Shown in pieces: positions 48,499 through 57,221 of a stretch of DNA of 64,000 nucleotides; the first letter of the stretch is position 1; every line of letters begins with the position of its first letter. Under the pieces are notes generated by a model. It saw nothing but the letters and a program-made list of their open reading frames with translations, was not told the DNA's origin and did no database searches. The DNA is from Candidatus Defluviilinea gracilis (GTDB lineage Bacteria > Chloroflexota > Anaerolineae > Anaerolineales > Villigracilaceae): positions 124,001 to 188,000 of the forward strand of contig JADJWS010000007.1 in the NCBI GenBank assembly GCA_016716235.1, written 5' to 3'. The translations under genes and the position numbers were made by a program.

Positions 48499-50305
48499 AT
48501 GCTTCTTCCAACTTCCACAACTCGCGCATTTCCTGGCTTGTGACTAGTAATTCATCAAGCGTGCCTTCGGATTCTACTTTGCCGTCTTTTAGCACGATGA
48601 TGTGATCGGCGCGGCGGAGGAGCGGGCGGCGGTGGGATACGACTAGGCAGGTCATTTCTTTGCCTGATTCAAAGATGCGCTCCCAGAGTTGACGTTCGGT
48701 TTCCACGTCGAGGGCGGAGGAGAGGTCGTCGAAGACGACGAGTTCGGGCTCGCGGATGAACATGCGTGCGGCGGCGGTGCGTTGCATTTGTCCGCCAGAA
48801 AGTTTGACGCCGCGCGCGCCGACCATCGTTTCGAGATTGTCGTCGAGTTGTTCGAGGTCGCGGTCCATCACGGCGAGTTTTGTCGCTTCGTAGATTTCGT
48901 CATCGCTTTTGTTCATGCCGAGCAAAATATTATTTCGCAGGGTGTTGCTGAACAAACGCGGGACTTGTGCCGTGTACGAACAACGCGGAGGGATAAAGAA
49001 GTTGCCCGCGTCTGTGATGATGTCTCCGTTCCATTTGATGGAGCCAGAGTCGGCGGGGAGGAGTCCGAGCAATGTGCGGAGCAGAGTCGTCTTGCCAGAA
49101 CCGATGCGACCAGTGATGACCGTCAACGAGCCGCGCTTGATTTTCAGCGAAACGTTCTCGATGCCGTTCGTCGAAGAGGGGTAGTGATAAGTCAAATGGC
49201 TTGCGACCAGCTCGCCCAGTCGGTCTGAAGCGGTTTTTGTCGCGTACGTCACATCTGGCAACGGCGCGGAAAAATCCACTGTGCTGTGTTCGACGAGGGC
49301 GGTCAACGGCGCGTTTTCCATGAGGCGATACATCCGCTTGACGGAGACTTCGAGTTGTTTGTAGCGCGCCCACAACATGCCCGCGAAGGTGGTGAGGTCG
49401 CCCATGCTGTTGAGGAGGTAGACGAAGAGCGAAAAATCGCCGAGGGTGAAGTTGCCCGTGCGCATGGTCTGACCGACGAGGATGAGGATGACGCCCGTGC
49501 CGAGCGTGGACGTGTTGCGATAGATCGAGCCGAGCACGTCGTCGAATAATTTTTCGCGGACGGCGAACACGCGGCGCTCGTCGTTGATCTTGTGAAAATG
49601 TTTCGTGATGTTTCTTTCGGCGTTGGCGACCTTGATGGCTTGCACTGCGCCGAAAAATTCGCCGATGAATCCAGAGACGTTGCCCGCGGCTTGACGCGAG
49701 GCGGCGCGATAATGTTCGATCCGTTTGGTGGCGATGTTGGCGACGATGCCGACGATGATGAGCGGAATCAACGCCATGATCGTGACCGATACGCTGATCT
49801 GCGCCATCAAGTAAATCGAATAGGCGATGATGCCGACGCCGACGAGGATGTCGTTGACGAGGATCACGAACAACGGAATTTGATCCACGTCTGTTTTGAA
49901 GCGGCTGACGGCTTCGCCAGCGGAATCGGGGAGTTGCGACGCGCCTGGTCGTTTGAGGATGTGCGTGAGCAGATTTTTTCTTATCAGCGTGTTCATCTCG
50001 GAGAAGATGGGAACGTCGGCGTAGTAAAAGCCGTAACCGCCGACGACACGTCCGAGCCATGTTGCCGCGAGGAACGCGACGATCCCCCAGATGCCGAAGG
50101 TCAATGTCGCTGTGCCTGTGAGCATGTCGAAGAAGGCTTTGATGATGAGCGCGGGCGCGACTTGCATACAAAAGCGGAAGACTCCCACGCTGAGGAGGTC
50201 AATGAAGTCGAGCCACGGGCGGAATCGAATCATCTCCCAGATAACTTTCCACGCGGGGAGGGAGGGGGTGTTGAGTTCTTGTTGGGTGAGGGTTGATTCG
50301 GTCAT
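48497..50305 (-). CDS. ABC exporter half, degenerate-site subunit
   Basis: A 602-residue fused TM-ATPase subunit (six TM helices within about 1-330, ATPase from about 365). Walker A GRIGSGKTT is at about 398-406, signature LSGGQ near 500, and Walker B LVVFDD has Asp where the catalytic Glu usually is. That is the pattern for the non-canonical half of heterodimeric exporters. The partner is the gene at 50395-52140 just upstream. Substrate unknown; multidrug or lipid export is likely from the family. Confidence 0.9.
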   Translation of the reverse strand: MTESTLTQQELNTPSLPAWKVIWEMIRFRPWLDFIDLLSVGVFRFCMQVAPALIIKAFFDMLTGTATLTFGIWGIVAFLAATWLGRVVGGYGFYYADVPIFSEMNTLIRKNLLTHILKRPGASQLPDSAGEAVSRFKTDVDQIPLFVILVNDILVGVGIIAYSIYLMAQISVSVTIMALIPLIIVGIVANIATKRIEHYRAASRQAAGNVSGFIGEFFGAVQAIKVANAERNITKHFHKINDERRVFAVREKLFDDVLGSIYRNTSTLGTGVILILVGQTMRTGNFTLGDFSLFVYLLNSMGDLTTFAGMLWARYKQLEVSVKRMYRLMENAPLTALVEHSTVDFSAPLPDVTYATKTASDRLGELVASHLTYHYPSSTNGIENVSLKIKRGSLTVITGRIGSGKTTLLRTLLGLLPADSGSIKWNGDIITDAGNFFIPPRCSYTAQVPRLFSNTLRNNILLGMNKSDDEIYEATKLAVMDRDLEQLDDNLETMVGARGVKLSGGQMQRTAAARMFIREPELVVFDDLSSALDVETERQLWERIFESGKEMTCLVVSHRRPLLRRADHIIVLKDGKVESEGTLDELLVTSQEMRELWKLEEA

Positions 50306-50308
50306 TTT

Positions 50309-50394
50309 GAAAGCCTTTGGAGACTAGAGACTGGAGATTAGAGATTGGTTGCAGACATCAGAGAATTGGAGAATTAGAGAATTGAGGTTGATGT
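50309..50394. repeat. AGAGATTGGAGA stutter between the ABC genes
   Basis: ggagactagagactggagat, tagagattgg and agagaattggagaattagag fill the 89-bp gap between the two subunits. A separate short-period family. Confidence 0.8.
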
Positions 50395-52140
50395 CTATGC
50401 CAGAACTTCTTCCATTCCAGTTTGGAGCAACTGATAAAACCTTGATGTTGAATCGGATGCCAGCGCTTTGCGGTCGCCGTATTCGAGGATGTTGCCTTTC
50501 TCGAGGATCAACACGTTGTCGGCGCGGTGGAGGGTGTCGAGTTTGTGGGCGATGATGATGGCGGTGCGACCTTTCAGCAGTTTGTCAATCGCGTTCTCCA
50601 GTTTGACTTCGGTGGCGGGATCGAGGCGGGAGGAGGCTTCGTCGAGGATCACCAAGCCTGGATTTTTCAGGAAGACGCGCGTGAAGGCGAGCAATTGCGC
50701 TTCGCCCGCGGACAGCGACCTTGATCCCGTTTCAAGGACGGAGTCCAACCCTTGAGGCAGACTCGCGTACCAGTCGCCGAGTTCGAGTTCTTCGAGGGTG
50801 GCGATGATTTTTTCATCGGAGATCGCGCGGTCGAAGAAGGTCAGGTTTTCGCGGACGGAGGCTTTGAATAACTGCACATCCTGAGTCACGATGGCGATGT
50901 CGCGGCGAAGCGAGTGGAGGTGATGGTCGCGGATGTCGGCGTTGTTGATTTTTATGCCGCCGCTGTTCACGTCATACAAACGGAAGATCAACCGTCCGAT
51001 GGTGGTCTTTCCGCTTCCCGTGCGACCAAGCAGACCCAAAACAGAACCAGCCCGAAGGTCGAAAGAGAGGCGTGTGAGGACGGCGTCGTCGCCATTGTAG
51101 GAAAACGTCACATCGTCGAATGTCAACTGAATCGGATGCGAGTCCACATCCAAGCCCGCTTCGTTGCGAGTCTCAGGCTTGAACGCCTTGAACTCGGTCA
51201 ATCGCTCGACACACGCGCCGATGGTTTGAAAACTTTCGATCTCGTGAGTCATCGCCCAGAACGGTTCTTCGAGCAGGTTGATGTAATGCACGAAAAGATA
51301 GACCGTGCCGATGGTGATGACGCTCGCGGTGAACAGCCAGTAACCGCTGACGATGGCGAGCAGTGTGCCGAGGGTGAGGGCGAGCCCCATCGCGTTTTCG
51401 ATGATCCATCTTTTGAAATGCGACTTGCGATTGTGCTTGAGGATCTCGCCTTGATGACGGAACAATTCGCGGATGGAAAATCCGACCGCGCCGCTGGAGC
51501 GGATGTCTTCGGTGCCTGAGAGTTGTTCCTCGATGAAGCCGTAATATTGCGCTTCGGCTTCACGCCGCGCTTTTTGATGAGGCACGGCGATGTCTTTCAC
51601 TTTGCCGAGGATGAAAATGGTGAGGAACGAATAGACCGTGAACGCCAGCCCCGCGCGCCAATCTTCGATGAACAACGCAATGAGGATGCCAACGAGGAGA
51701 AATCCGTTGGCGATGAGGTTCAACGCAAACTGCGAAAAGAACGTCGCCAGTTCGGTCACGTCGCCGTCAATGCGTTCGATGAGTTCGCCAGGCGTGTGGT
51801 CGTTGTGAAATTTCATGTCGAGATGCAAGGCATGTTCGGCGAGTTCGGCGCGGAGGGCGTTGGTGGCTGTCCATGCGACGTTTTCGCCCAGCCATGTGAC
51901 TCCGATCGCAACGACTTGTTGAATCAACGCGATGCCGATGAAGGCGAGCGCGGTCCATGTGAGGGTTTGCAATGCTTCGCCAGCCAATGCGGAATCAATA
52001 AACTTTCGCATAATTTGAGGAGCGAAAATCCGCAAGCCGATACTGCCGAATAACAAAATGGCAAGCAAGGTGAATCGTCCACGCTGGGGGCGGATGTGAG
52101 AGGCGAGGAGGCGGTAGTAGGCGGAGAAGGAGAGATTCAT
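50395..52140 (-). CDS. ABC exporter half, canonical-site subunit
   Basis: A 581-residue fused TM-ATPase subunit. TM domain about 1-310; ATPase with Walker A GRTGSGKTT near 369-377, signature LSAGE (not LSGGQ) near 475, Walker B LVILDEASS with catalytic Glu, and H-loop His in IIIAHKLDTL. An altered signature here with an altered Walker B in the partner is the classical division of labour in a heterodimer such as BmrCD or TM287/288. The first gene of the pair; a leader peptide and terminator stand 120-320 nt upstream. Confidence 0.9.
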   Translation of the reverse strand: MNLSFSAYYRLLASHIRPQRGRFTLLAILLFGSIGLRIFAPQIMRKFIDSALAGEALQTLTWTALAFIGIALIQQVVAIGVTWLGENVAWTATNALRAELAEHALHLDMKFHNDHTPGELIERIDGDVTELATFFSQFALNLIANGFLLVGILIALFIEDWRAGLAFTVYSFLTIFILGKVKDIAVPHQKARREAEAQYYGFIEEQLSGTEDIRSSGAVGFSIRELFRHQGEILKHNRKSHFKRWIIENAMGLALTLGTLLAIVSGYWLFTASVITIGTVYLFVHYINLLEEPFWAMTHEIESFQTIGACVERLTEFKAFKPETRNEAGLDVDSHPIQLTFDDVTFSYNGDDAVLTRLSFDLRAGSVLGLLGRTGSGKTTIGRLIFRLYDVNSGGIKINNADIRDHHLHSLRRDIAIVTQDVQLFKASVRENLTFFDRAISDEKIIATLEELELGDWYASLPQGLDSVLETGSRSLSAGEAQLLAFTRVFLKNPGLVILDEASSRLDPATEVKLENAIDKLLKGRTAIIIAHKLDTLHRADNVLILEKGNILEYGDRKALASDSTSRFYQLLQTGMEEVLA

Positions 52141-52255
52141 GTTTCAGGTTCCAAGTTTCAAGTTTCAGGTTGCCAAGTTGTGGGTTGACGATTGACCCTG
52201 GACAATGGACGATGAAAATGGTCTATGGTCTATCGTCCATTGTCTGAAAGTAGCA
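52141..52255. repeat. Two stuttering repeats between leader and ABC genes
   Basis: gtttcaggttccaagtttc-type words at 52140-52178 (GTTCCAAGTTTC family), then ttgaccctggacaatggacg and ggtctatggtctatcgtcc (TGGTCTATGGTC family) at about 52185-52250. They separate the attenuator from the first ABC gene. Confidence 0.75.
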
Positions 52256-52256
52256 A

Positions 52257-52289
52257 CAAAAAAGCCACGATGCGAGGTGCACCGTGGCT
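52257..52289 (-). terminator. Attenuator terminator before the ABC exporter
   Basis: Stem agccacg.tgc/gca.cgtggct (52263-52273 with 52279-52289, one mismatch) followed on the minus strand by TTTTTTGTTG. Its 5' arm can pair with the leader segment GTGCGCC...GTG (about 52335-52323), seven continuous pairs plus three, so an antiterminator is possible. Confidence 0.75.
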
Positions 52290-52312
52290 GGGAGGACACA
52301 GGAAGAGACCGT

Positions 52313-52387
52313 CTAGGGGCGGTCACAGGGCGCACTTCGAGAAGGTATGAAGTTTTGGATCGGATCGTTTTTCGTGCGTAACATCAT
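52313..52387 (-). CDS. Leader peptide of the ABC exporter genes
   Basis: A 24-residue open frame MMLRTKNDPIQNFIPSRSAP... with stop at 52313. AAAGGAG (52398-52404) lies 10 nt before the ATG at 52387. Unlike the amino-acid leaders, no codon is clearly enriched. The last six codons overlap the antiterminator strand, so a ribosome that halts earlier would leave that strand free and favour read-through. This is the logic of bmrB, the leader of the B. subtilis heterodimeric exporter bmrCD. That it is translated is inference. Confidence 0.6.
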   Translation of the reverse strand: MMLRTKNDPIQNFIPSRSAPCDRP

Positions 52388-52427
52388 CGGTCGTGCGCTC
52401 CTTTCTTTGGGATTTGATTGCGCTCGG

Positions 52428-52457
52428 AGTTTACATGAGAGGGGGAGGTGTTGTCAA
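52428..52457 (-). promoter_or_regulatory. Promoter of the ABC exporter leader
   Basis: Minus strand: TTGACA (52452-52457), 18 nt, TAAACT (52428-52433). The start site would lie about 30 nt before the leader ATG, leaving room for its Shine-Dalgarno sequence. Confidence 0.65.
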
Positions 52458-52495
52458 GGATGAAACCCCCATAAAATATCTTGAATCGACCTGAT

Positions 52496-53326
52496 TTAGA
52501 CACTTTCTATCATACCCTTGATTTTCTGAACTTCTTGAGCTGAAAGATTGTCCCAGTAGAATGGATCTATATCGGCTTGTAAATGTTTAGGATCAACGTA
52601 ACTGATAAAAGAATTTAGAATAGCATGGATTATTGTAATACGCTTAAGTCTCTCATCATCAGCCTTCAAACCTAAAAACAACTGGCTCAAATGAAAAAAC
52701 CAGTCTTTGAAATCGTTGTCACTGTGCTTGGTGTACATTTTGCAAAATGTTGCGTAGTCTATGATTCGATACTCATGATCATCGCGTGCGATCATTGACG
52801 CGGCTATTGCTTGGAGTTGATATTTGTGAATCCATTTATCTTTGGAGTGTTTAGGAATACCAGTCTTGGCCTGGGTTAATAACGATGGATTGGTAAATCC
52901 ATTTTCAATCATGGTTAGAAATCCTTCAAATTTTTGCGTTTCTGTCGTTGTCGTAAAATCTAGAAACACGATTGTTTGTCTTAAGATTTGTACCCACCCA
53001 AAAAACTGACCCACGACAAAAAGAGTGCTCATGTAGTAATACTTTTCTGTGTTGTCGTTTGCAGGAAACCAGGATTCTTCTTCGATTACGTGTATGTTTT
53101 TAATGATGTTTTCAGCTCTGTCTCGTAACGCTATTGCGGTATGAAGAATCGGAGATGCATATTTTCTTTTGGCTATTATTGCTTCTCGTCCTCGTTGCAC
53201 CCTTTGAGGTAGCACAACATCAAAGATGAATTTTGTTGAAGCGCCAATGATGCCGCCAACAACTGATGACAAAAAGAGCCACAAGATGGTGTTTTCTTGA
53301 AAAGCTTGCTGTAGCCAACTAGCCAT
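52496..53326 (-). CDS. Membrane-anchored protein of unknown function, low GC
   Basis: A 276-residue protein starting at ATG 53326 (AGAGGAG upstream). A hydrophobic helix lies at about 14-36 (LWLFLSSVVGGIIGASTKFI); the remainder is soluble and helical with many aromatic and charged residues. I recognise no family. The gene is visibly richer in A and T than its neighbours and uses AT-ending codons, so it may be a recent arrival. It is downstream of glnS, whose stop is 50 nt away. Confidence 0.65.
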   Translation of the reverse strand: MASWLQQAFQENTILWLFLSSVVGGIIGASTKFIFDVVLPQRVQRGREAIIAKRKYASPILHTAIALRDRAENIIKNIHVIEEESWFPANDNTEKYYYMSTLFVVGQFFGWVQILRQTIVFLDFTTTTETQKFEGFLTMIENGFTNPSLLTQAKTGIPKHSKDKWIHKYQLQAIAASMIARDDHEYRIIDYATFCKMYTKHSDNDFKDWFFHLSQLFLGLKADDERLKRITIIHAILNSFISYVDPKHLQADIDPFYWDNLSAQEVQKIKGMIESV

Positions 53327-53375
53327 GAGTTTCTCCTCTGATCCTAATGCGCGTTTGTGTTGGAAAACCTTCTTG

Positions 53376-55046
53376 TCAACTTCCCTTCTTCTCGATCTTC
53401 GCCCACGCATCCTTCAAATTCACCGTCAAGTTGAACACGGGTTTTTCGGGCGTTGAATCTTTATCCACACAGAAATATCCAAGCCGCTCGAACTGATAGC
53501 GCGAACCAGCCTCAGGCGCGGCGAGAGACGGCTCCACGTTTCCCGTGAGAATCTCAAGCGAGTTCGGATTCAAACAGTTGAGGAATCCCTCTTCGCCTTC
53601 TTCGGGATTTTCCTTCGAGAAGAGTCGGTCGTACATGCGGACTTCCGCTTCTTTCGCATGGACGGCTGATACCCAGTGGATGGTGGATTTCACCTTGCGA
53701 CCATCGGGCGAGTCGCCGCCGCGCGTGGACGGGTCATACGTGGCGTGGACCTCGATCACTTCGCCCGCGTCGTTCTTCACAACATGCGTGCATTTGATGA
53801 AATATGCGTAGCGCAATCTCACTTCGTTGCCAGGGAACAGACGATAATATTTCGGCGGCGGCGTTTCGCGGAAGTCATCCTGCTCGATGTAAATGATTTT
53901 CGAGAACGGGACTTTGCGCGTCCCAGCGTTCGGGTCTTCGGGGTTGTTGACCGCGTCCATCTCTTCGACGAGAGCATCGGGGTAATTATCAATAATCACT
54001 TTCAGTGGACGAATCACTGCCATGCGGCGAAGCGAAGTCTTGTTGAGGTCTTCGCGCACGCACGCTTCAAGCAACGACACATCGCTGACGCTGTAATTTT
54101 TTGCCACACCTACGCGGCGAATGAAATCGAGAATGGCTTCTGCCGTGTATCCGCGCCGACGCATCGCGCGCAACGTGGGCATACGCGGATCGTCCCAGCC
54201 TGAAACATGATTCTCTTCGACCAAGCGGCGAAGTTTGCGTTTGCTCATCACGGTGTAATTCATGTTGAGCCGCGCGAACTCGATCTGACGCGGTTTGAAC
54301 ACATCGAGTTGTTCCAAGAACCACTCGTACAACGGACGATGATCTTCGTATTCGAGCGAACACAACGAGTGGGTAATGCCTTCCATCGAGTCGTTCTGTC
54401 CATGCGACCAATCGTACATCGGATAAATTTTCCACTTGTCGCCTGTGCGGTGATGCGGCGCGTGGATGATGCGATACATGGCAGGGTCGCGCATGTTGAT
54501 GTTCGGATGCGCCATGTCAATTTTGGCGCGCAAAATCCGCGAGCCATCGGGGAACTCGCCGTTCTTCATGCGTTCGAGCAAGTCCATGTTCTCTTCCGCG
54601 TCGCGCTCGCGGAACGGAGAATTTTTTCCAGCCTCGGTCAGCGTGCCGCGATTTTTGCTCACCTCTTCGGGAGTCTGATCGTCCACGTATGCTTTGCCAG
54701 CCAACACAAGTTTCTGCGCCCATTCGTACAGCAAGTCAAAATAATCCGACGCATACGTTACCTTTGCCCACTCGATGCCCAGCCAACGCGCGTCGTCTTC
54801 AATCGCCTCCACGAACTCCGTCTCTTCTTTGGTCGGGTTCGTATCGTCGAACCGCAACACCAACTCGCCGCCGTTTTCCTTCGCGACAAGATAATCAATC
54901 ATAAACGCCTTGACGTGTCCGATGTGCAGGTAGCCGTTCGGCTCAGGCGGCAGGCGCGTGCGGACGTAGTTGAAGCGTCCGTTTTTCAAATCTTCTTTGA
55001 CGGCTTCGCGGATAAAATCAGAGGGTGTAGATTCTTCGGGACTCAT
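53376..55046 (-). CDS. glnS: Glutaminyl-tRNA synthetase
   Basis: A 556-residue class I synthetase that charges tRNA-Gln directly. The HIGH motif is in PPEPNGYLHIGHVKA at about 32-46 and the KMSKS equivalent is VMSKRKLRRLV near 266-276; the beta-barrel anticodon domains fill the C-terminal 200 residues. Together with the tRNA-Gln(CUG) gene at 55690 it shows that this organism need not depend on the amidotransferase route. Bacterial GlnRS is widely held to be a transferred gene. Confidence 0.96.
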   Translation of the reverse strand: MSPEESTPSDFIREAVKEDLKNGRFNYVRTRLPPEPNGYLHIGHVKAFMIDYLVAKENGGELVLRFDDTNPTKEETEFVEAIEDDARWLGIEWAKVTYASDYFDLLYEWAQKLVLAGKAYVDDQTPEEVSKNRGTLTEAGKNSPFRERDAEENMDLLERMKNGEFPDGSRILRAKIDMAHPNINMRDPAMYRIIHAPHHRTGDKWKIYPMYDWSHGQNDSMEGITHSLCSLEYEDHRPLYEWFLEQLDVFKPRQIEFARLNMNYTVMSKRKLRRLVEENHVSGWDDPRMPTLRAMRRRGYTAEAILDFIRRVGVAKNYSVSDVSLLEACVREDLNKTSLRRMAVIRPLKVIIDNYPDALVEEMDAVNNPEDPNAGTRKVPFSKIIYIEQDDFRETPPPKYYRLFPGNEVRLRYAYFIKCTHVVKNDAGEVIEVHATYDPSTRGGDSPDGRKVKSTIHWVSAVHAKEAEVRMYDRLFSKENPEEGEEGFLNCLNPNSLEILTGNVEPSLAAPEAGSRYQFERLGYFCVDKDSTPEKPVFNLTVNLKDAWAKIEKKGS

Positions 55047-55293
55047 TCTCGATCTCTTCTCTTGGATGAAATACTCGCTTCACTTCGACGTTCAGCCTGA
55101 TTCGGCTTGGGAAACTTTTTTCCCGCTTGCGGCGTCTGGCAATTATAACAAAGCGTAAAACGTTCCGCAGGTTTCCGTAACGCGACATTCATGTCGCTTT
55201 TACGCAAACTGGCGCGTTAGACGCCTTTGGCGCACGCCCTACACAAAAAATACTGTGAATCAAATCCGCTTATAATCTCACTTGGAGGCTGAT
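55047..55293. other. Intergenic region upstream of glnS
   Basis: This 247-bp gap between divergent genes holds gcgacattcatgtcgc (about 55182-55197), a palindrome similar to gcgacatgaatgtcgc near 47567, and gcgttagacgcctttggcgc. TATAAT at 55271-55276 could serve the small membrane gene. No further gene is seen. Confidence 0.5.
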
Positions 55294-55635
55294 ATGACTG
55301 AATCAAACGAAAAGCAAGAAAAATTTCTCGGCGCGTACTTCGACCGTGACGGAGTTCTCAAACTGTCGCGCTGGGCAGACATTCTCTCGTGGGTCACGCT
55401 CACGGTCTATGTGTTGACGTGGTCGTTTCAAATCTTGTTGTTCCTTTCCCAATATACTAACGGCATGATGGGCGACAAAGGCATGGGCTTCCTGATGGGA
55501 TTGAACATGTTCTCTCCACTCATAACTCAACTTCTCCCAGGCGTCTTCTACTTCTTCGGCTTGCAGGCTGTGTCAAAAGTTCTGCTCATCATGCTCGATG
55601 TGGAAGATAACACGCGGCGCACCGCGCGCAAATAA
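55294..55635 (+). CDS. Small two-helix membrane protein
   Basis: A 113-residue protein; ATG 55294 follows GGAGG by 5 nt. Charged N-terminus, hydrophobic helices at about 34-54 and 72-100, and a short basic tail (DNTRRTARK). Function unknown. It runs toward the tRNA-Gln gene. Confidence 0.65.
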   Translation: MTESNEKQEKFLGAYFDRDGVLKLSRWADILSWVTLTVYVLTWSFQILLFLSQYTNGMMGDKGMGFLMGLNMFSPLITQLLPGVFYFFGLQAVSKVLLIMLDVEDNTRRTARK

Positions 55636-55638
55636 GGC

Positions 55639-55667
55639 TTGCCCGAACTTTCCCGCCATGCTACAAT
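55639..55667 (+). promoter_or_regulatory. Promoter of the tRNA-Gln gene
   Basis: TTGCCC (55639-55644), 17 nt, TACAAT (55662-55667). The tRNA begins 23 nt later. Confidence 0.7.
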
Positions 55668-55689
55668 ACCGCCCGCTGGAAAATTGAAT

Positions 55690-55760
55690 TGGGGAGTCGT
55701 CCAACGGCAGGACACATCCCTCTGGAGGATGGTATCTTGGTTCGAATCCAGGCTCCCCAG
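55690..55760 (+). tRNA. tRNA-Gln (anticodon CUG)
   Basis: A complete cloverleaf: acceptor TGGGGAG/CTCCCCA, D stem GTCC/GGAC, anticodon stem CATCC/GGATG with loop CTCTGGA (anticodon CTG at 34-36), T arm CTTGG-TTCGAAT-CCAGG, discriminator G. The 3' CCA is not encoded (CACA follows). It starts 644 nt upstream of, and is divergent from, glnS. Confidence 0.93.
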
Positions 55761-55876
55761 CACAAAGAAGAGACTCTCGTATGAGGGTCTTTTTTTCTTG
55801 GCAAGAATTAATCAAAACCCCGAAACTTTCGAGTACAACAGGGGTTTGCGCTACATAGATAGTAAGGAGCCTTGAG

Positions 55877-57130
55877 ATGACACTTGAAGTAACAAAATCC
55901 GAATCGTTTTACGACCGCCCAAATATTACAAAAGGCGTAATTGAAATAGGCGCTGGCATTCCCTTCGGAATGGAGCCGGTCAGCAATCCGTCGATTGGAA
56001 TTGGCGGCGTCTATGGAACCTGGGGAGAAAGTTTTAGCAACGACAACCTTCACTTTTTCATTGAAGAGCGGCTGGGTCACCCCCTGCCGATCGACGAAAA
56101 GTTGAACCTCTCCGATCTGGGGTTTCGCAGTCGCCATCACATTCCCCTCAATCTTACGCCTGAACAGCACGCGCAACTCGAGATCGAAGTTGGAGCGAAA
56201 TTTCTAAGCGAGGCGATCAAAGCGTGCAACTGGAATCCTTCCGAGGTGGCCGGTGTGCTTATTGGCATGAGCGCGCCGCTTTCGCCGGATTACCTTAATC
56301 AGATTTCAAAAGCCGCGGGGATTCCGGAGAGCGCCCTGAAGGTCGCCACCCATAAAGCGTGCGATGGGTCAACCAGTTCGCTCCATTTGGCGTTGAACCC
56401 AACGTTGCCGGAAAACCTTCAATTGAATCAAAATATTGCCGAATCGTTGTACGGGAAAAAGGTGTTGGTCGGCGGTATCGAGGGACTGAGCCGCTTTGTG
56501 GGTTCTTCGCATGACGCCAACGCGCTACAGTTGTTTGGGAATGCCGCCGGGGTGGTGGGCGTCATCCCCGGTAAGACGATGAAGTTTCTTGCCGGTAAAT
56601 CGCATGAGGCGTTTGACAAAGACGGCGTGTTGCAAGTGCAAATGTATTACCCCCATTCCAAACAAAAAGCGGATGGGTACAATGTGGATGTGACCGAACC
56701 ATCGGCAAATAATATCCGTGTGGCGGGTTTGATGCACGAGCCTCACGATGGGTCCTCTATTGCCATGGCTGGGCCGATGGGCATGGTCAAGTTGTTCGTG
56801 CGGACGGGTGTGCAGGTGGTGCGCGATGTGTACGCGGCGTATCAGACGCGGGTGGAAGAGTTGGGTATTGCCGGAAAGTCGTTCGCTGTGGCGATCGTGC
56901 ACCACGCCAACTACAAGATCAATAAGCTCAAGGAAAAACACCTGCAAAACGACGGGATCGTCCTGCCGATGCCGTGGTTGTTGAGCGACTTTGGGAATGT
57001 GAGCGCGGCGTCGAACATGATCGCTTTTCTCAGGGAGTTGCCGAGATTACAGCCGCTTGACCACATTCTCATCGACGGCTTTGGCGCCGGTACCTATTAC
57101 GATACGCTGGCGGTGGAGTTGGGGGGGTAG
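55877..57130 (+). CDS. KASIII/thiolase-fold condensing enzyme
   Basis: A 417-residue member of the 3-oxoacyl-ACP synthase III superfamily. The catalytic triad is readable: Cys in THKACDGSTSS at about 160, His in IVHHANYKIN at about 342, and Asn in DFGNVSAASN at about 371. It is about 100 residues longer than ordinary FabH because of a long N-terminal part (1-80) and an insertion, so it may make something other than straight fatty acids. AAGGAG lies before the ATG. A terminator follows. Confidence 0.85.
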   Translation: MTLEVTKSESFYDRPNITKGVIEIGAGIPFGMEPVSNPSIGIGGVYGTWGESFSNDNLHFFIEERLGHPLPIDEKLNLSDLGFRSRHHIPLNLTPEQHAQLEIEVGAKFLSEAIKACNWNPSEVAGVLIGMSAPLSPDYLNQISKAAGIPESALKVATHKACDGSTSSLHLALNPTLPENLQLNQNIAESLYGKKVLVGGIEGLSRFVGSSHDANALQLFGNAAGVVGVIPGKTMKFLAGKSHEAFDKDGVLQVQMYYPHSKQKADGYNVDVTEPSANNIRVAGLMHEPHDGSSIAMAGPMGMVKLFVRTGVQVVRDVYAAYQTRVEELGIAGKSFAVAIVHHANYKINKLKEKHLQNDGIVLPMPWLLSDFGNVSAASNMIAFLRELPRLQPLDHILIDGFGAGTYYDTLAVELGG

Positions 57131-57189
57131 GTCAGCCAGCCACTGGCGGGGCAACCGTCCCTGCGAATGAAGCGTTTGTTTGTCTAACA

Positions 57190-57221
57190 ATCCCGCCTGT
57201 GATTATGGCGGGATGTTTTTT
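57190..57221 (+). terminator. Intrinsic terminator after the KASIII-like gene
   Basis: An 8-bp stem ATCCCGCC/GGCGGGAT (57190-57197 with 57207-57214) followed by GTTTTTTG. Confidence 0.9.

Noticed and set aside
48930..50171. A 413-codon frame in the ABC exporter gene
   Set aside because: It is a shadow frame rich in Arg, His and Arg-Arg pairs with no domain; the ABC frame on the same strand has all motifs.
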